Translations under genes and position numbers: made by a program
Part shown: positions 36,281 through 47,960 of the stretch, in pieces
How the letters are laid out: each line of letters opens with the position of its first letter
How positions within the stretch are numbered: position 1 is the stretch's first letter
Notes under the pieces: model-generated
Told to the model about the DNA's origin: nothing
What the model saw: the letters and a program-made list of their open reading frames with translations, nothing else
The model's database searches: none
From: Epiperipatus broadwayi
Lineage: Eukaryota > Onychophora > Udeonychophora > Euonychophora > Peripatidae
NCBI GenBank assembly: GCA_028023455.1
Contig: JAQFVV010012402.1
Location: 12,508,292 to 12,572,291, forward strand
Length of the DNA stretch: 64,000 nt
Reading direction: 5' to 3'

Positions 36281-37846
36281 TTGGAATCAATGCAAACGAG
36301 ATCGAAAGCAAAAATGGACGATCAAGTTGAAACAAAAAAAATTACCAGTGAAGAACAAACGGAATTATCCGGAGAAACAGATAGTGAAAGAGAAATAGAA
36401 ACCAATAGTGAAAATGAAATTGAAATTAATAATGATAAACAAGATCAGAAAGTTAATATAGAAATTTATAATTTAATGAAAATGTTGGAGAAAATGGTGG
36501 AGGACCAGCGGCATTTTATAAAGGAGATAAAGGAAAGAGATGAGCAGAGAGATGAAATAAATAAGAAAATGATAGAAAATCAGCAACAGTTTATGAAGGA
36601 ATTAAAGGAAGATAATAAGAAAATGATAGACGAGTGGCAAAAACAGTTGGTTGACAAATTTGATATAAAAAATGAAGAGTTGAGTAAAAGGGTCGAACAA
36701 ACCTCAAATCAGATTTCTGTCACGAATGAAAGGCTGAACGGACAGGCTGAATTACTCGAAAATTTAGAGCAGCGACTCACGGGAAATGTACATAATTTAG
36801 AACAAGAGGTTGTGATGAAAGTAGAGGGAAGGGTGGCACATATAGAGGATAAAATAGAAACTGTGTGTCGAGAAGTAGAGAAGTTTAAAGTAGAGCAGGG
36901 AAAGAAATTGGAGGAGATAAAACAGGAAAATGAGAAAATTGTAGATGATGTACGTATAGATGTAAACCAGCTAGCCGTAATAGTAGAGAAGCGGGGGTCT
37001 ACAGTAGATGGGGAAAAACGAGAAGTTAAAAATGTGATAGGGACAAATTTGTGGGATAGCAGGTGTAATAACATAATAACAGTAAATCAATTTTTGAAAA
37101 TTCGAGTTTTTTCGGGTCACATGGGAGAAAACCCCATAGAATACCTGGCTAGCCTTGAAAGGTACGGCACATTGAACGGGTTGAGTGAAGAAGCCATGAT
37201 TGCCATCGCATGCAGTCACCTACAGAATGCTTCACAGGAATGGTGGGACTCGTTGTTTGAAAAACCAACAACATTTGAGGATTATAAGGCAGCTTTGCTC
37301 ACCAGTTACTGGAGCGAAGAGCACCAGGAAAACATTCGGCATCAGATATCACAAGATAGGTGAAGACCGGGAGAAACGTTTACTCCATTTTTCCGTCGCC
37401 AGGTAGCGAAATTGCGTGCACTCACTGCTAGTCCATTATCAGAGAGGCAGATTATTCGTATAATCAGACATAATTTGCCGCAAAATGTTGAGCAGATGCT
37501 GATAGGCACTGAACGGAAAACGGTCGAACAGGTCGTGGAACTACTAAATGCGTTCGACAGCGCTCATTCTGGTCGTAGAACAGAGGATCGAGGATTCAAA
37601 CCTCCGAAAGATCCTGTGATAAATATGGGACCAGGTAAACCCCAACGAAGGCACGGGGAAGATAGCGATAGATGTTATGGCGGCTCGGATGGAGCAATAG
37701 GGCCTAGACAGATTGAAAGGGATCAGAGAGGGAAGTATCCGAATGAGGACAGAGGCTTTGACAGACGGAGGGACAATAGTCCATTCCCTAGCACAAGTGG
37801 GTATATTCCACATAAAAGAGAGAAAGAACCTCCAGATAGAAACTAA
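36281..37846 (+). CDS. gag: retrotransposon Gag with N-terminal coiled coil and in-frame UGA
   Basis: One frame of 522 codons is interrupted only by a TGA at 37361-37363. Residues 1-50 are acidic. About 55-240 are highly charged with heptad-like L/I/M spacing (QQQFMKELKEDNKKMIDEWQ and similar), a long coiled coil. About 275-345 hold the capsid-like block FLKIRVFSGHMGENPIEYLA...WWDSLFEKPTTFEDYKAALL, as in gypsy gags of arthropods. After the TGA the same frame continues TFTPFFRRQVAKLRALTASP...IIRIIRHNLPQNVEQML, also typical of capsid. The last about 90 residues are basic and R/P/G-rich with a single Cys, so there is no CCHC zinc knuckle. The start at 36281 is the first Met in frame. Confidence 0.88.
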
Positions 37847-38596
37847 AAGAAAAAGAAAGTAACTGGACGGACACCTGGTGATGACTAAAGGATAGCGACC
37901 ATGGACTTTGAACATGATAATCCACATGATAAGGGAAATGTAGGGGGGATGGTGAAATACTAAGAGTAGAGAATGTATGAATGAGGTTCTGGATTTGAGA
38001 CAAAGGTGTGCAGATATGAGTCATGTGGAGATTGCATTTGAGCTTGGTCAAGCCGTCTCGCCGTACATATAAATCCGCAAGGGAGTATGTGTGTTAATCT
38101 TGTCTATACACATAAGGATAGACAGGAAATAAATAAATAAATAGAATGAGGACTCAGCAGAGATCTGGGCTCATTATCCGTCTTACTGGGTGAAAACCCC
38201 AAAGGTATTGAAAAGATACGAAGAATGGAAATATATTGAATTCAAAAGATCAGGTGGGACAGGCTGTAGAAAAAAACATGCTGTTCACAAAATCGGACTC
38301 CATATAAATGCGGAGTGGCCTTAAAAATCAACTATCTTTGCAGGATAGTGTTCGGTGGAGATTAAAGGTGTTTGAGCAGTACAAATCAATCAAGAGGAAT
38401 GCAGATAGTTTTAACCTAGTTGTCTCTCTAAGATAATCTCATCATACGAAAGTTAAAGATACTAAATGGGTACCTTTAACATTAATATCAAGAATATAGT
38501 AGAAAAACAAAAAAAAAAATAGTAATAAAGGAAGATAGGGGTTAAGAATTAAAATGGCTTGACCTTAGGAAATAATTCCAGTAGATTTTAATTCTT
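37847..38596 (+). other. internal non-coding region where pol is missing
   Basis: About 750 bp between the gag stop and the purine tract. I find no catalytic motif of protease, RT, RNase H or integrase in any frame. Short frames such as 37788-38051 (minus) lack signatures. The region could be the fused ends of a large internal deletion of pol. Confidence 0.7.
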
Positions 38597-38614
38597 AAAA
38601 AAAATAGGGAGCGG
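38597..38614 (+). other. polypurine tract of the gag-only element
   Basis: AAAAAAAATAGGGAGCGG is a purine run with one T, five bases before the TG of the 3' LTR. It is in the position where plus-strand synthesis starts in LTR retrotransposons. Confidence 0.75.
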
Positions 38615-38619
38615 TGTAA

Positions 38620-40433
38620 TGCGATATCTACATATAATATAGTCTCGCATGTATATATATTATTGATCCTCAATAATAATAATAAAGAAAAAGGGTTTCG
38701 TTAAAAGAAATAGAAAACCAATAAAAAAAAGGAAAAAAAAGAAAAAAAAAATTTAGTTAAAAGGATTCTAAAAACTTATTTTAAAAGAAATTAGAAAAAA
38801 CGAAATAAAGATTGAAGATTAGAAAGGAAAGGGGAGGGGTGTATAATGAACGCGTCTCTTTCTTTCTTTGTTAAATAAGAAAATCACGTATCAAAAGAAT
38901 GAAAGAAATAATTGTAATTGTAAAATTAAAAATGTAAAACTTGTACCAAATTTCCAGATAGATTGGTACAAGATAAAGTAATGTAAAGGAATGTCGCAAT
39001 TAGTAACATTCAATATCTTAAATGTATCAAAAGAATGAAAGAAAATAATTGTAATTATAAAATTGAAAAAATGTAAAACTAGTACAAAAAAATTCCAGAT
39101 AGATTGGTACAAGATAAAGAATGAAAAGGAATGATGCGATTAGTAACATTCGATAGAACGATAGCAGAGAGAAATAAGCAGAGCTGATTTAGAAGTAACG
39201 GGTTGTGTTTTCTTTTGCTGGCTAAAACTTAACAAAAAAAATAATAGAAGGGAAGAAACCGTCTAGAGAATAGCGAGGACGTATTATTCAAATGTTAACG
39301 AACTTAGTTGGGTATGCTAACATGGAGGGCTAGTGCGAATAACGGGCGTTTGCTCGGTCTATCTCCGTCCAACCATTCGCTCACTACCTATAACATCTAA
39401 AATGCTGCCGAGAAGAGACCGCCGTTATGGAACCAGATCTTCCTGAAGATTCGTAATAGGATATTTAAAAAGATGAATACCTACTGAAATTCGGAATTAG
39501 AAAAAAAAATCAAACCCACGCCAAAAGATTATAAACTCTCACTCCACTAACTGGGACGTCGGAAAAGCGAGCAACCATCTCTGCAAAAGAAGGGAAATTT
39601 TTCCCACTCGATGGTTGATCCTTCATTGAGGACTCCATATCTAGGTAACTATTATTAATACATGCATGTCAGAATTAATTTGTGAACAAAGAAAGCAGTC
39701 AGAAATGAAAACTATTAAAATTTGCGCAATACTTCGGACAAATATAATTAAAAGAACTTATGATTTTACTATAATAATGTATAAGAAAGTAACAATTGGG
39801 TTACGCTAGTTTATTTAAGGGTTAATTTGAATTATATTCTTTACTATTTTATTTATGTGTATATTATGTTGGTGTGTGATAGGTATATGTGTGTTTTATG
39901 ATTTTATTATGTCATTAGAAATAACGAATTGCAAAATTAAAAGTTTATTTATAAAAGGAAGTGAATAGTCATTTGCGTTTTCTTTTCTTTACCAAGCGAA
40001 TAAATATTTAGAATGAATTAAATCTAGGTCATTCGAGCTAACAAGTTTATTAAGTGAGGAGTAGTAATAATAAAGCAATCGAAATGGATAAATAAGTCCT
40101 TTCGTATCGTAAATAAAGGGAAAGAAGAAGGGCTATAATTGATATTCCTGCTGTGCCGTGATAATTCCGGGAATAAATTTATAAATATTCCAAGCGCTGG
40201 GCAGAACAAATGATTCGATTCGAATAATTTGCGCAGCAGAGAAGAAGCGTTTAATTGGGAAATATAATGCTGGGATGATATTTTATATCATGTCAGTGTT
40301 CAATTAAGAATATATACTCAATTTTGGGGTGTATATTGGCTTCTTGCTTGTGGTAATCATCATCGGTGGTGAAACGGTCGATCACATAATTATAAGTGCG
40401 GCTGGTGTTTAACTGAACGGTGGTTGTATTACA
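38620..40433 (+). repeat. 3' LTR of the gag-only element
   Basis: Collinear with 33832-35639 from TGCGATATC to GTATTACA. Small differences occur, for example in a poly-A stretch near 38725 and at about 39335 (GTGCGAATAACGGG versus GTGGCAAATAACAGG). It is followed directly by ATATATATATA, the right target site. Confidence 0.95.
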
Positions 40434-41025
40434 ATATATATATATACTGCTATGAAGTGAATACCTGGACACATGTTAATGTACTGTTTTATGTAATTGA
40501 GAGACAATGATGAGTGATTTAAGAAAGATATCTTAAATTGGACTGCTATTTTATGCATAGGGAAGAAAAATGAGTTTGAGATTTTAATATTTTATGTTTT
40601 TATTTTTATGCAACAAGATTAACTAACCATAAAGTAATGCTGATGAACAAACCAGCTCATTCTTCACTTGCAAGTACCTGCAACAAAATTCTCTACTGGT
40701 AATGGCTATAATTTCAAAGTTCATTACCTATGTGAAACCCAACTCTAACTTGTTTGACAAAAAGATAATCATATAAAGATGGTTTTATTTATATTTAAAT
40801 AAAATAAGACTTGTTTCAAATAGATAGGTGTTCCTGTATTCTTACAGGTTATATATTTTAATACTCTTCTAGATTATAATAAATTTATTCCACTGCTAGC
40901 ACTTTCAATTTCTAATTGAGTGTCAAGAAACAGACATTTAAGATAATATTGTCTTATGAAATTACCTTTACTTAAATAAACGAATACCATAGATATAAGA
41001 TGCATATACATAATATTTCTGTAGT

Positions 41026-41775
41026 GTAATTTTTATTACATCACTTTTTCACAAGGTAGGGATTGATTTGTACCTACTTTTAACAGCTTGTGGAGGGTAT
41101 AATCATAAACGTGTGACCAAAGACATAAAAAAGATGTATAATCTCCAAGATTCACATTTCATGCTGAATCAGCTCTCATTAGTTGGCCCAGATCACAATC
41201 TCTTACAAATATCTATCATTGTTCAGAAATATAGATAGCCAATTACTACAGTTTAATTGATAAGTATCAAACTTATCACTCTCATGACTGTGACACAAAC
41301 CACTTAACAGAAGTATATTAATAATTTTTATTAATCATTCATTAGACTGTAGATTATTAATTAATGAATAATATTTCTGTAGTGTAATTTTCACTAAGTC
41401 ACTCTCACCCAAGGTGGATATCTCTAGTCTAATAAATGACTAATAAAAAATATTAATATATTTCCATTAAATGGTTTGGGTCAAAGTTGTGAGGGTAATT
41501 TTGACATATAAATTATACTGTAATTGACTCTATATTTACTGAACAATGATAATGATATGTATAAGAGATTGTGATACGAGTCAACTAATGAGTGATGGTT
41601 CAGAACAAAATGTGGAGATTGTATATCTTTTCCACATGTCTTTGGTCATAAATTTATGATTACACCCTCCACAAGATGTTAAAAATGGAGAGAAACCAGT
41701 CCCTACCTTGGGTGAGAGTGATACAGTGAAAATTGTATTATTTCTCACCAAAGAAATATTATTCATTAGTGGATA
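41026..41775. mobile_element. imperfect palindromic element with shared repeat modules
   Basis: The left arm, about 41026-41353, and the right arm, about 41425-41775, are inverted copies. AATATTTCTGTAGTGTAAT, GCTTGTGGAGGGTATAATCA, GACCAAAGACAT and TCTCATTAGTTGGCCCAGATC on the left pair with their complements on the right, at about 75-80% identity. A third, direct copy of the arm start (ATATTTCTGTAGTGTAATTT) lies in the loop at 41370. Part of the arm (about 41124-41215) is also found as a direct repeat at 51800-51890. The frame at 41581-41766 is a by-product. Confidence 0.75.
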
Positions 41776-43580
41776 ATCTCTAATCTAATGAATGACTAAT
41801 AAAAATTATTAATGTTAAATGCATATTTCAATGATAATAATAAAAACTATTTAGAAACGTGTGACAGATTTGTATATATATTGTAATGATATGAGTCTAT
41901 TCAGCTCTAGTGTACATATTACAAGCCTCCTCAATCAATCAAATTTAAATAGAGGGATAAACCAAATATTCTCAAATAAAATTTTAAAAAATTAATGTAG
42001 AACAAAAATTATTTTGATTGATGTCTTATGCTTACCAGGATATATAATTAAACTATATTTGGCTAATTACATTATAACTATCATATGTTTATTCATAAAA
42101 AATTATTTGTAAAATTTAAAACTGCTGTGTATTTTATAAATAATACAGGTAGTTGAGAAGTTTCTTTAATTATCTTTTCATTTAATATTAGCCTAGGAGA
42201 GAGTTATAAACAAATAATTTATAGCTCCTACAGATTAGATAAAAAATGTGATTGCATAAATAAATGATGTATAATCTGGAATAAATTTTTTTGTATAAAA
42301 TAAAATATATTTTGTAATTTGCTTAAAACTTTAATCAAGGTTAAAATCTATCAAAAGAAAACAAAAACTAATTAAAGGTAATTGTCAAGTTAAAATTAAA
42401 TTCAATCAAAAATAAGTAAGTAAGGGTAATTAAAGGATTAAGGAAAAAAATACCATTAATGGTAAATTATGAAATAAAATGAAAAACAGAATTAAAGATA
42501 AAAAATAAAACAAACTGAGGCTTTTGAGAAGGATTGTTCATGGAGGCAAAGGCTATAAAAAAAGAAAGACGAGAAGAAAAATACCAACATAACTGAAAAG
42601 ACTTTCATTCTAGCTTCAGAAGCATTATATATCACCTTAGAAGACTGCTGATATAGTACTTTTCAATATTGACTCAAAAGCAATTGAAATGTTGAAATTG
42701 TTGTGTAGTACAAAGAATAATCATGATTTGCTAAGCTCACTTGATGGGACTACTGTTTCTCATCCCCTGTAACTTATATATGCCATATGTGATACCAAAG
42801 CCAAGAATTGCATCTGAATTAAGATACAGAGATTGGTTTAATTTTCAGTGACATTTGAGACTAGACTTATAAATCTGTATAATAAGTTTACTGAACTATT
42901 TAAAAAATTGTGGTAAGACTTTTTATGTATTTATATGCATAAAAATTTTCCTGATGAGTTTGTAAAGCAAATAAATTTTTAAATATATATATATTAAAAC
43001 TGCTTTCTTCAATATGAATATCATGATTAAAAGTTAACATCAAAGCCACCATTTATTTCTGAATGTTGCCTTGTAAACAATATTTGTCAAAATTTCAATT
43101 TTTAAAAATCAATAAATATTCATAATTTATGAATTTCCACTTTTCTATTTTATTACATATATTTTTGAAATAAATATTTAAATTTGTTATTGACAAATAC
43201 TACTAATTTGGTGTAAATTGATATGTATTTGTTTTAAATGTGTATGTATATTTAATTTTGATATCTGTATTTAATCTTAATATTTTATTTTATTATTATA
43301 TTGGTTAATTTATTATTTTATACAATTATAATGTCTACAAGTAATTGAGATTATCTAAAATAAATAATGCTGTTATTTAAAATGCTTATTTGTCTGTTTA
43401 TTCTTCTCTCTATACTCTCATCTCTTACATGTACACAATAGTCCATCCTCCATTAATCCTGAGTATTCAAGTTCTGAATTAAGCAAAGTGTAGTTTTAGT
43501 ACATGAATATAGGTAAAGACTTGTAAATATTTTTTAATTTTTCAAATAGAATTATAAGTTTTAAAAAATTGATAACAGAT
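41776..43580. other. XPO5 intron part, mostly unassigned
   Basis: AT-rich sequence without a domain-bearing frame. Around 42600-42720 a self-complementary stretch (CAATTGAAATGTTGAAATTG) may be the remnant of an element end. Nothing else was recognised. Confidence 0.5.
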
Positions 43581-44400
43581 GGAGTTTTCATATAAGAGAT
43601 GCAAAAGGTAAAATGAAAATGTTTGGTAGATTGCAGTTTATGGATAATAAAAGAATAGCCAAAATAGTATTTAATTGGGTTATGAGTAAAGGGCAGGCAA
43701 CAAAATGAGTGAGAAAGGTAATGCAGTATGCAAAAGATTTGGATAAAGCATTTATATCAGTATATTTGTACAAAAGATGGGACGATTGTGTTGGGAGAAT
43801 TGTTGAGTGTTATAGTGGTAAGGAATGGGACAAAAGAATAGATTTATTAATAAAGAATAGGGAGTTAGAGAGATGGAGAACTAGTAGAGAGAGTAAAAAG
43901 AGTTTAAATATGTATAGAAATAAACAGACTATTAGGTGCGAGTTAATATGATAATAGTAAGGAAAGTAGTTTATTATTTAAGGCTCGAATGGGATCTTTA
44001 GCAACAAGAGAATATACATGTAAATGGAAAAATATGAGTGATTTAGTCTGTAAATTATGTAAGGAAGGAATAGAAAATATTAGGCATCTGTTAATTGAAT
44101 GTAAATGCTTGAAAACAGAAAGGGCACATATAATGAAGTTATGGAAGAATAAATATGAAAAAAGTGATTATACAGAAAATGGATTATTGGTTTTTATGTT
44201 GTGAAAAGATAAGGGGGATTTAGATATAAAGGCCATAGAGTTGACAAAGATTATGTTGTGGAAATGGGATGGAGCAGAATATGGGAAAACATAGACTGGG
44301 GAATGTAAAATAAAGTAGCTAACAGGTTTCTCTGGGCATAATTGCTGAGAGATTCTTGACTTCGTTTACGAAGCTACAGTACACCACATCACATCACATT
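43581..44400 (+). mobile_element. 5'-truncated LINE (family 2), C-terminal part
   Basis: Starts at GAGTTTTCATATAAGAGATG, within the segment equivalent to 53260 in the longest copy. It encodes KMFGRLQFMDNKRIAKIVFN, KVMQYAKDLDKAFISVYLYK and CKLCKEGIENIRHLLIECKC, the last being an intact C-x2-C-x8-H-x4-C knuckle. The open stretches are 43709-43951 and 43989-44204, separated by a stop (GCGAGTTAATATGATAATAG). The 3' end is AGTACACCACATCACATCACA. Confidence 0.85.
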
Positions 44401-44839
44401 AAAAGATGATAGAAGATTTTGAAAAAAAAAACAGTTATTTAAAAAGTAGAGAAAATTTGAGATGGTACATAAAAATGAATAGAAAATTATTGAAGAGAAT
44501 AAAAATATAAATTATTAATAAAGAAGAAGACTAGAAATAATAAAAAGGTAAAAGTTAAAATTATAGATATTAAAATAAAAAATAAAAGATATTATATATT
44601 AGATAATACTAAAAAAGATAAATAGGAAGAAAAAATGAAAGGTAAAAATTGTAAAATAACATAATATTAATAAAGAAGTAATAAAAGGGTAGTATTAAAA
44701 TTTTTTTTTAAAATTAAAATTAAAAATAAAATAGTTTTTAAAATGTATTAATTTAAAAATTGTGTATTAGATATATTTTTGTATATATATGTATTTTACA
44801 TGTAGGTTGTATATATATATGGATATGTATTTATAAATG
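44401..44839. other. A-rich spacer and TATGTA microsatellite
   Basis: A-rich spacer followed by a TATATATGTAT-type microsatellite (44760-44850). The same kind of microsatellite lies at the other side of RTE copy B (47690-47860), so the LINE seems to have inserted within it. Confidence 0.5.
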
Positions 44840-44878
44840 TATGCATAGATTTGCATATATGACTCATTATCATCATTA

Positions 44879-46451
44879 TCAACCATTATCAATCCACTGC
44901 AGGATGAAGGTCTCTCCAAGTTTAATCCATCTTCTCCGATCTTTAGCTTCTCTTCTCCACATCACCCCTGCACACTTTCTTATTTCATCCATCCGTCTCA
45001 CATGTGGTCTCTTTTTGGATCTTTTACAATCTCTTGGAATCCAGTTTAAAATTTCAATTGTCCATCTATTATCATCTCTTCTAACAATATGTCCAGCCCA
45101 ACTCCACTTCAATCTTTTAATTTTTTCAATGAGGTCAGTAACACCTGTTTGTTCTCTTACCCATACATTGCGTTTACGATCTTTTCTTGTTACTCCCAAC
45201 ATACATCTCTCCATACTTCTTTGAGTGGTCTGAAGTCTCTGAATTGCTCTTCTATTAAGTGTCCAAGTCTCAGATCCATAAGTAAGAACTGGTAAAACAC
45301 ATTTGTTAAAAACCTTCCTTTTCAAACACATAGGCATATTTCCTTTTAGTATCAAGTTATTTCTACCAAAAGCACTCCAACCAAGTTTAATTCTATGATT
45401 AATTTCCTCCTTTATGTTTCCATCTGTATTAATAATCTGACCAAGGTATTTGTAACTGTTAACTTCTTCTAATTCATCATAATCAATCTTTATTTTCATA
45501 ATTTGAGCAAATCGATTAATCATTTCTTTAGTCTTTTTAACATTTATCTTTAGTCCTACTTTCATCTGATAATTCCTGCAACATTTCCTGCAGATCTGAA
45601 GCATTATTGGCAAAAACAACTACATCATCTGCAAAATCTAAATGACTTAAATAATCACCATTTACTTTCACTCCTTTAGTTTCCCATTTTAATCCACAAA
45701 ATACTTCATGCAGCACTGCTGTAAAAAGTTTTGGAGATATGGAGTCACCTTGTCTTATACCTTTCTCAATGTTGACTTTCCCAGTGTCATTATGTAATCT
45801 AATTGTTGCTGTTGCATTTTTATAAATATTCTTTAAAATATGACAATATCCTGGATCTATACCTTGATGATCTAATGCTTTAATGACTGAAGAAATGTTT
45901 ATAGAATCAAATGCCTTTTCATAATCTACAAATCCTAAGCATAATGGCAACTCATATTCATTTGTCCTTTCTATAACTTCTCTCAATACCTGGATATGAT
46001 CTACTGTACTAAAACCACTTTTAAATCCAGCTTGTTCTCTTGATTGGTGGAAATCCAATGTTCTCTGTAGACGAGTAGTAATTATCTTGGTAAAAATTTT
46101 ATATAAAACTGATAAAAGGCTGATAGGTCTGTAATTTCTAATATCTTCTTTATTACCTTTTTTAAATATTAATATTATTACTGCATTCTTCCAATCATCC
46201 GGTACATCTTTATCATTTAGACATTTGGTATATAACTTTGCTAAAAATTTTTCTATTTCTTCACCTGCTTCTTTTAATATATCAATTATAATTCCATCAT
46301 TACCTGGAGCCTTTCCTTTCTTCATACATTTAATTGCATGTCTCACTTCTTCATTTAAAATTCTGGGCAATTTGGAAGATGTAATAGATATAGGAGGTAC
46401 TTGTTCTTTATTACTATATAATTCTTGATAAAAATCTTCTACCAATTTCAT
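44879..46451 (-). pseudogene. RTE reverse transcriptase and C-terminal domain
   Basis: 46451-45537 reads KCMKKGKAPGNDGI, NYRPISLLS, QAGFKSGFSTVDHIQ, GFVDYEKAFDSI (motif A), GIRQGDSISPKLF (motif B) and HLDFADDVVVFAN (motif C with both Asp). 45619-44879 continues GLKINVKKTKEM, SYKYLGQII, LTYGSETWTLNRR and RRPHVRRMDEIR-like sequence, the usual RTE C-terminus with the TYG.ETW and RWMD blocks. One frameshift at about 45580-45540 separates the two halves. The RT is otherwise open. Confidence 0.9.
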
Positions 46452-46581
46452 GATGTCATCTCTCCTTTTAGTAATAATTCCATCTTTTTTTCTTATTGCA
46501 GATATAAATTTCCTACCAATACCAAAATGTTGTTTTACATTCTTAAGACTTTTATTTTCTTCTACAGCTTTCCTTGCTAGT

Positions 46582-47700
46582 TCAGTTATACTTTCTTATA
46601 TCATTTTCAACTCTTTTCCGCACCATTTTACAAAATTCGAGATATTCAATTCTTTTTAATGCATCATTTTTGTATATCTTCATATTCCTTCTTTTCTTCA
46701 TAAATTCTCTAGTCTCAGTAGAAATTTTATTGGTTAATTGCTGTTTCTTTCTACCAGCTATCTTTGTTGCCGTTTTCAAAAGTGTATCAGTTATTTTCAT
46801 ATTAATTTCATTCAAATCTGAATCATGTTCAAAATCTACTAATACTTGAAATCGATTTGTAAGTTCTAATTTAAATTCATTAGAATGTTTCTGAAGATTA
46901 GGAATATCAACTGTAAATATTGTTTTTCTTAATAATTTTTGTCTCTCTAGTTTTACATTAACATGTATCTTACACCTTACTAATCGATGATCACTTCCTG
47001 TGTTAAATTTATTAAGAACATTACAATCTTGAAATATGTATTTCCTGTTAGTCAAAATATAATCCAATTCTGCTGTACCTTCATTTGGATGCTTCCATGT
47101 CCATTTCCTTTTAACATTTTTCTCAAAAAAAAAGAATTCATAATATAAAGTTTTTCTTTTTCTGCAAACTCCACAAGTCTATGTCCTCTCTCATTTCTAT
47201 TACCATAACCAAAATTACCCACAGCACTTTCATCTTTCATTTTTTTTACCAATTCTAGCATTAAAGTCTTCCATAACAATTTTAAAATGGTGTTTACTCT
47301 GATCAAAAGCCTTTTGTACATCCATATAAAAATCTTCTACTACTTCATCACTATGAGAACTTGTTGGGGCATAAACCTGAATTATCTGCATTTGGTATCT
47401 GCTATTAAGTTGTATAACTAATCTTGCCACTCTGTCCGATACACCATCAATCTCCACAATATTGTTCTTCCACTTTTTATTTATAATGAATCTTACTCCA
47501 CTTGTATTTCCAATATTTGTGCCTTTATAATAGAGTATATGTCCACTTTTTAAATCAATTGTCTCTTCACCTTTTCTTCTAACTTCACAAAGTCCAATAA
47601 TGTCCCATTTAATATAAGAGAGTTCTTCTAATTCTTGCAATCTTCCTTCACTTGAAAGTGATCTGCAGTTATAAGTACCTATGGGTTTATATATATATTT
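46582..47700 (-). pseudogene. RTE AP endonuclease domain
   Basis: Read from 47700 downward: GTYNCRSL (catalytic N), DIIGLCEVRRKGEE (catalytic E), IQVYAPTSS, VMEDFNARIG (D-F-N kept, the preceding Gly changed to Glu), NEGTAELDYILTNRK and GSDHRLVRCKI (the SDH catalytic motif). The three frames used are 47733-47230, 47321-47052 and 47067-46582. The enzyme nicks target DNA to prime reverse transcription. Most catalytic residues are present; only frameshifts disable it. Confidence 0.88.
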
Positions 47701-47960
47701 GAAGCATATATGTATATATATTTTGGTATACATATGTATATGTGGATTTTATATAGATATATGTCTATGGGTATATGTGGAAATATATATGTATGTATAG
47801 GTATATATGTGTATATATTTTGATATGCATATGTATGTATATTTTATATATATATGTAAAGTAATGGTTATGTATTTATATCATTCAAATATTGTAACTC
47901 TGATGAAGACTGCTGGACAGTCAAAACTGTCAGGAAAATAAAGAAATTTTATTAAAAAAA
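47690..47960. repeat. TATGTATA microsatellite and short hairpin
   Basis: 47690-47860 is a degenerate ATATGTAT repeat. At about 47900-47935, CTGATGAAGACTGCTGGACA and then GTCAAAACTGTCAGG contain the complementary words CTGGACAGT and ACTGTCAGG. An AATAAAG and poly-T/poly-A follow. This resembles the short conserved 3' end of a retroelement, but no body is attached. Confidence 0.5.

Larger units (their letters stand above)
33832..40433 (+). mobile_element. gag-only LTR retrotransposon, young
   Basis: Two LTRs of 1808 bp (33832-35639) and 1814 bp (38620-40433) run from TGCGATATC to GTATTACA and differ at roughly 1% of positions by eye. ATAT occurs immediately outside both ends (33828-33831 and 40434-40437), a 4-bp target duplication as in many gypsy elements, though low in complexity. 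A primer-binding candidate follows the 5' LTR and a purine tract precedes the 3' LTR. The 2.98 kb interior holds a gag frame and about 0.75 kb without any pol motif. No protease, RT, RNase H or integrase signature is visible, so it must rely on another element. It is inserted antisense in an 18-kb XPO5 intron. Confidence 0.92.
44840..47700 (-). mobile_element. RTE-type LINE copy B, longest in the window
   Basis: On the minus strand this is a nearly complete RTE-clade element: AP endonuclease, RT and C-terminal region, then a very short 3' UTR ending in TGATAATGATGATAATGA-type repeats (44840-44880), the hallmark of RTE 3' ends. It starts at GGTACTTATAACTGCAG (about 47690) and lacks the WWPKAEG extension of copy A. 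At least three frameshifts (near 47240, 47060 and 45580) break the single expected ORF, so the copy is inactive, but identity to copies A and C is high and the decay looks recent. Confidence 0.92.
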
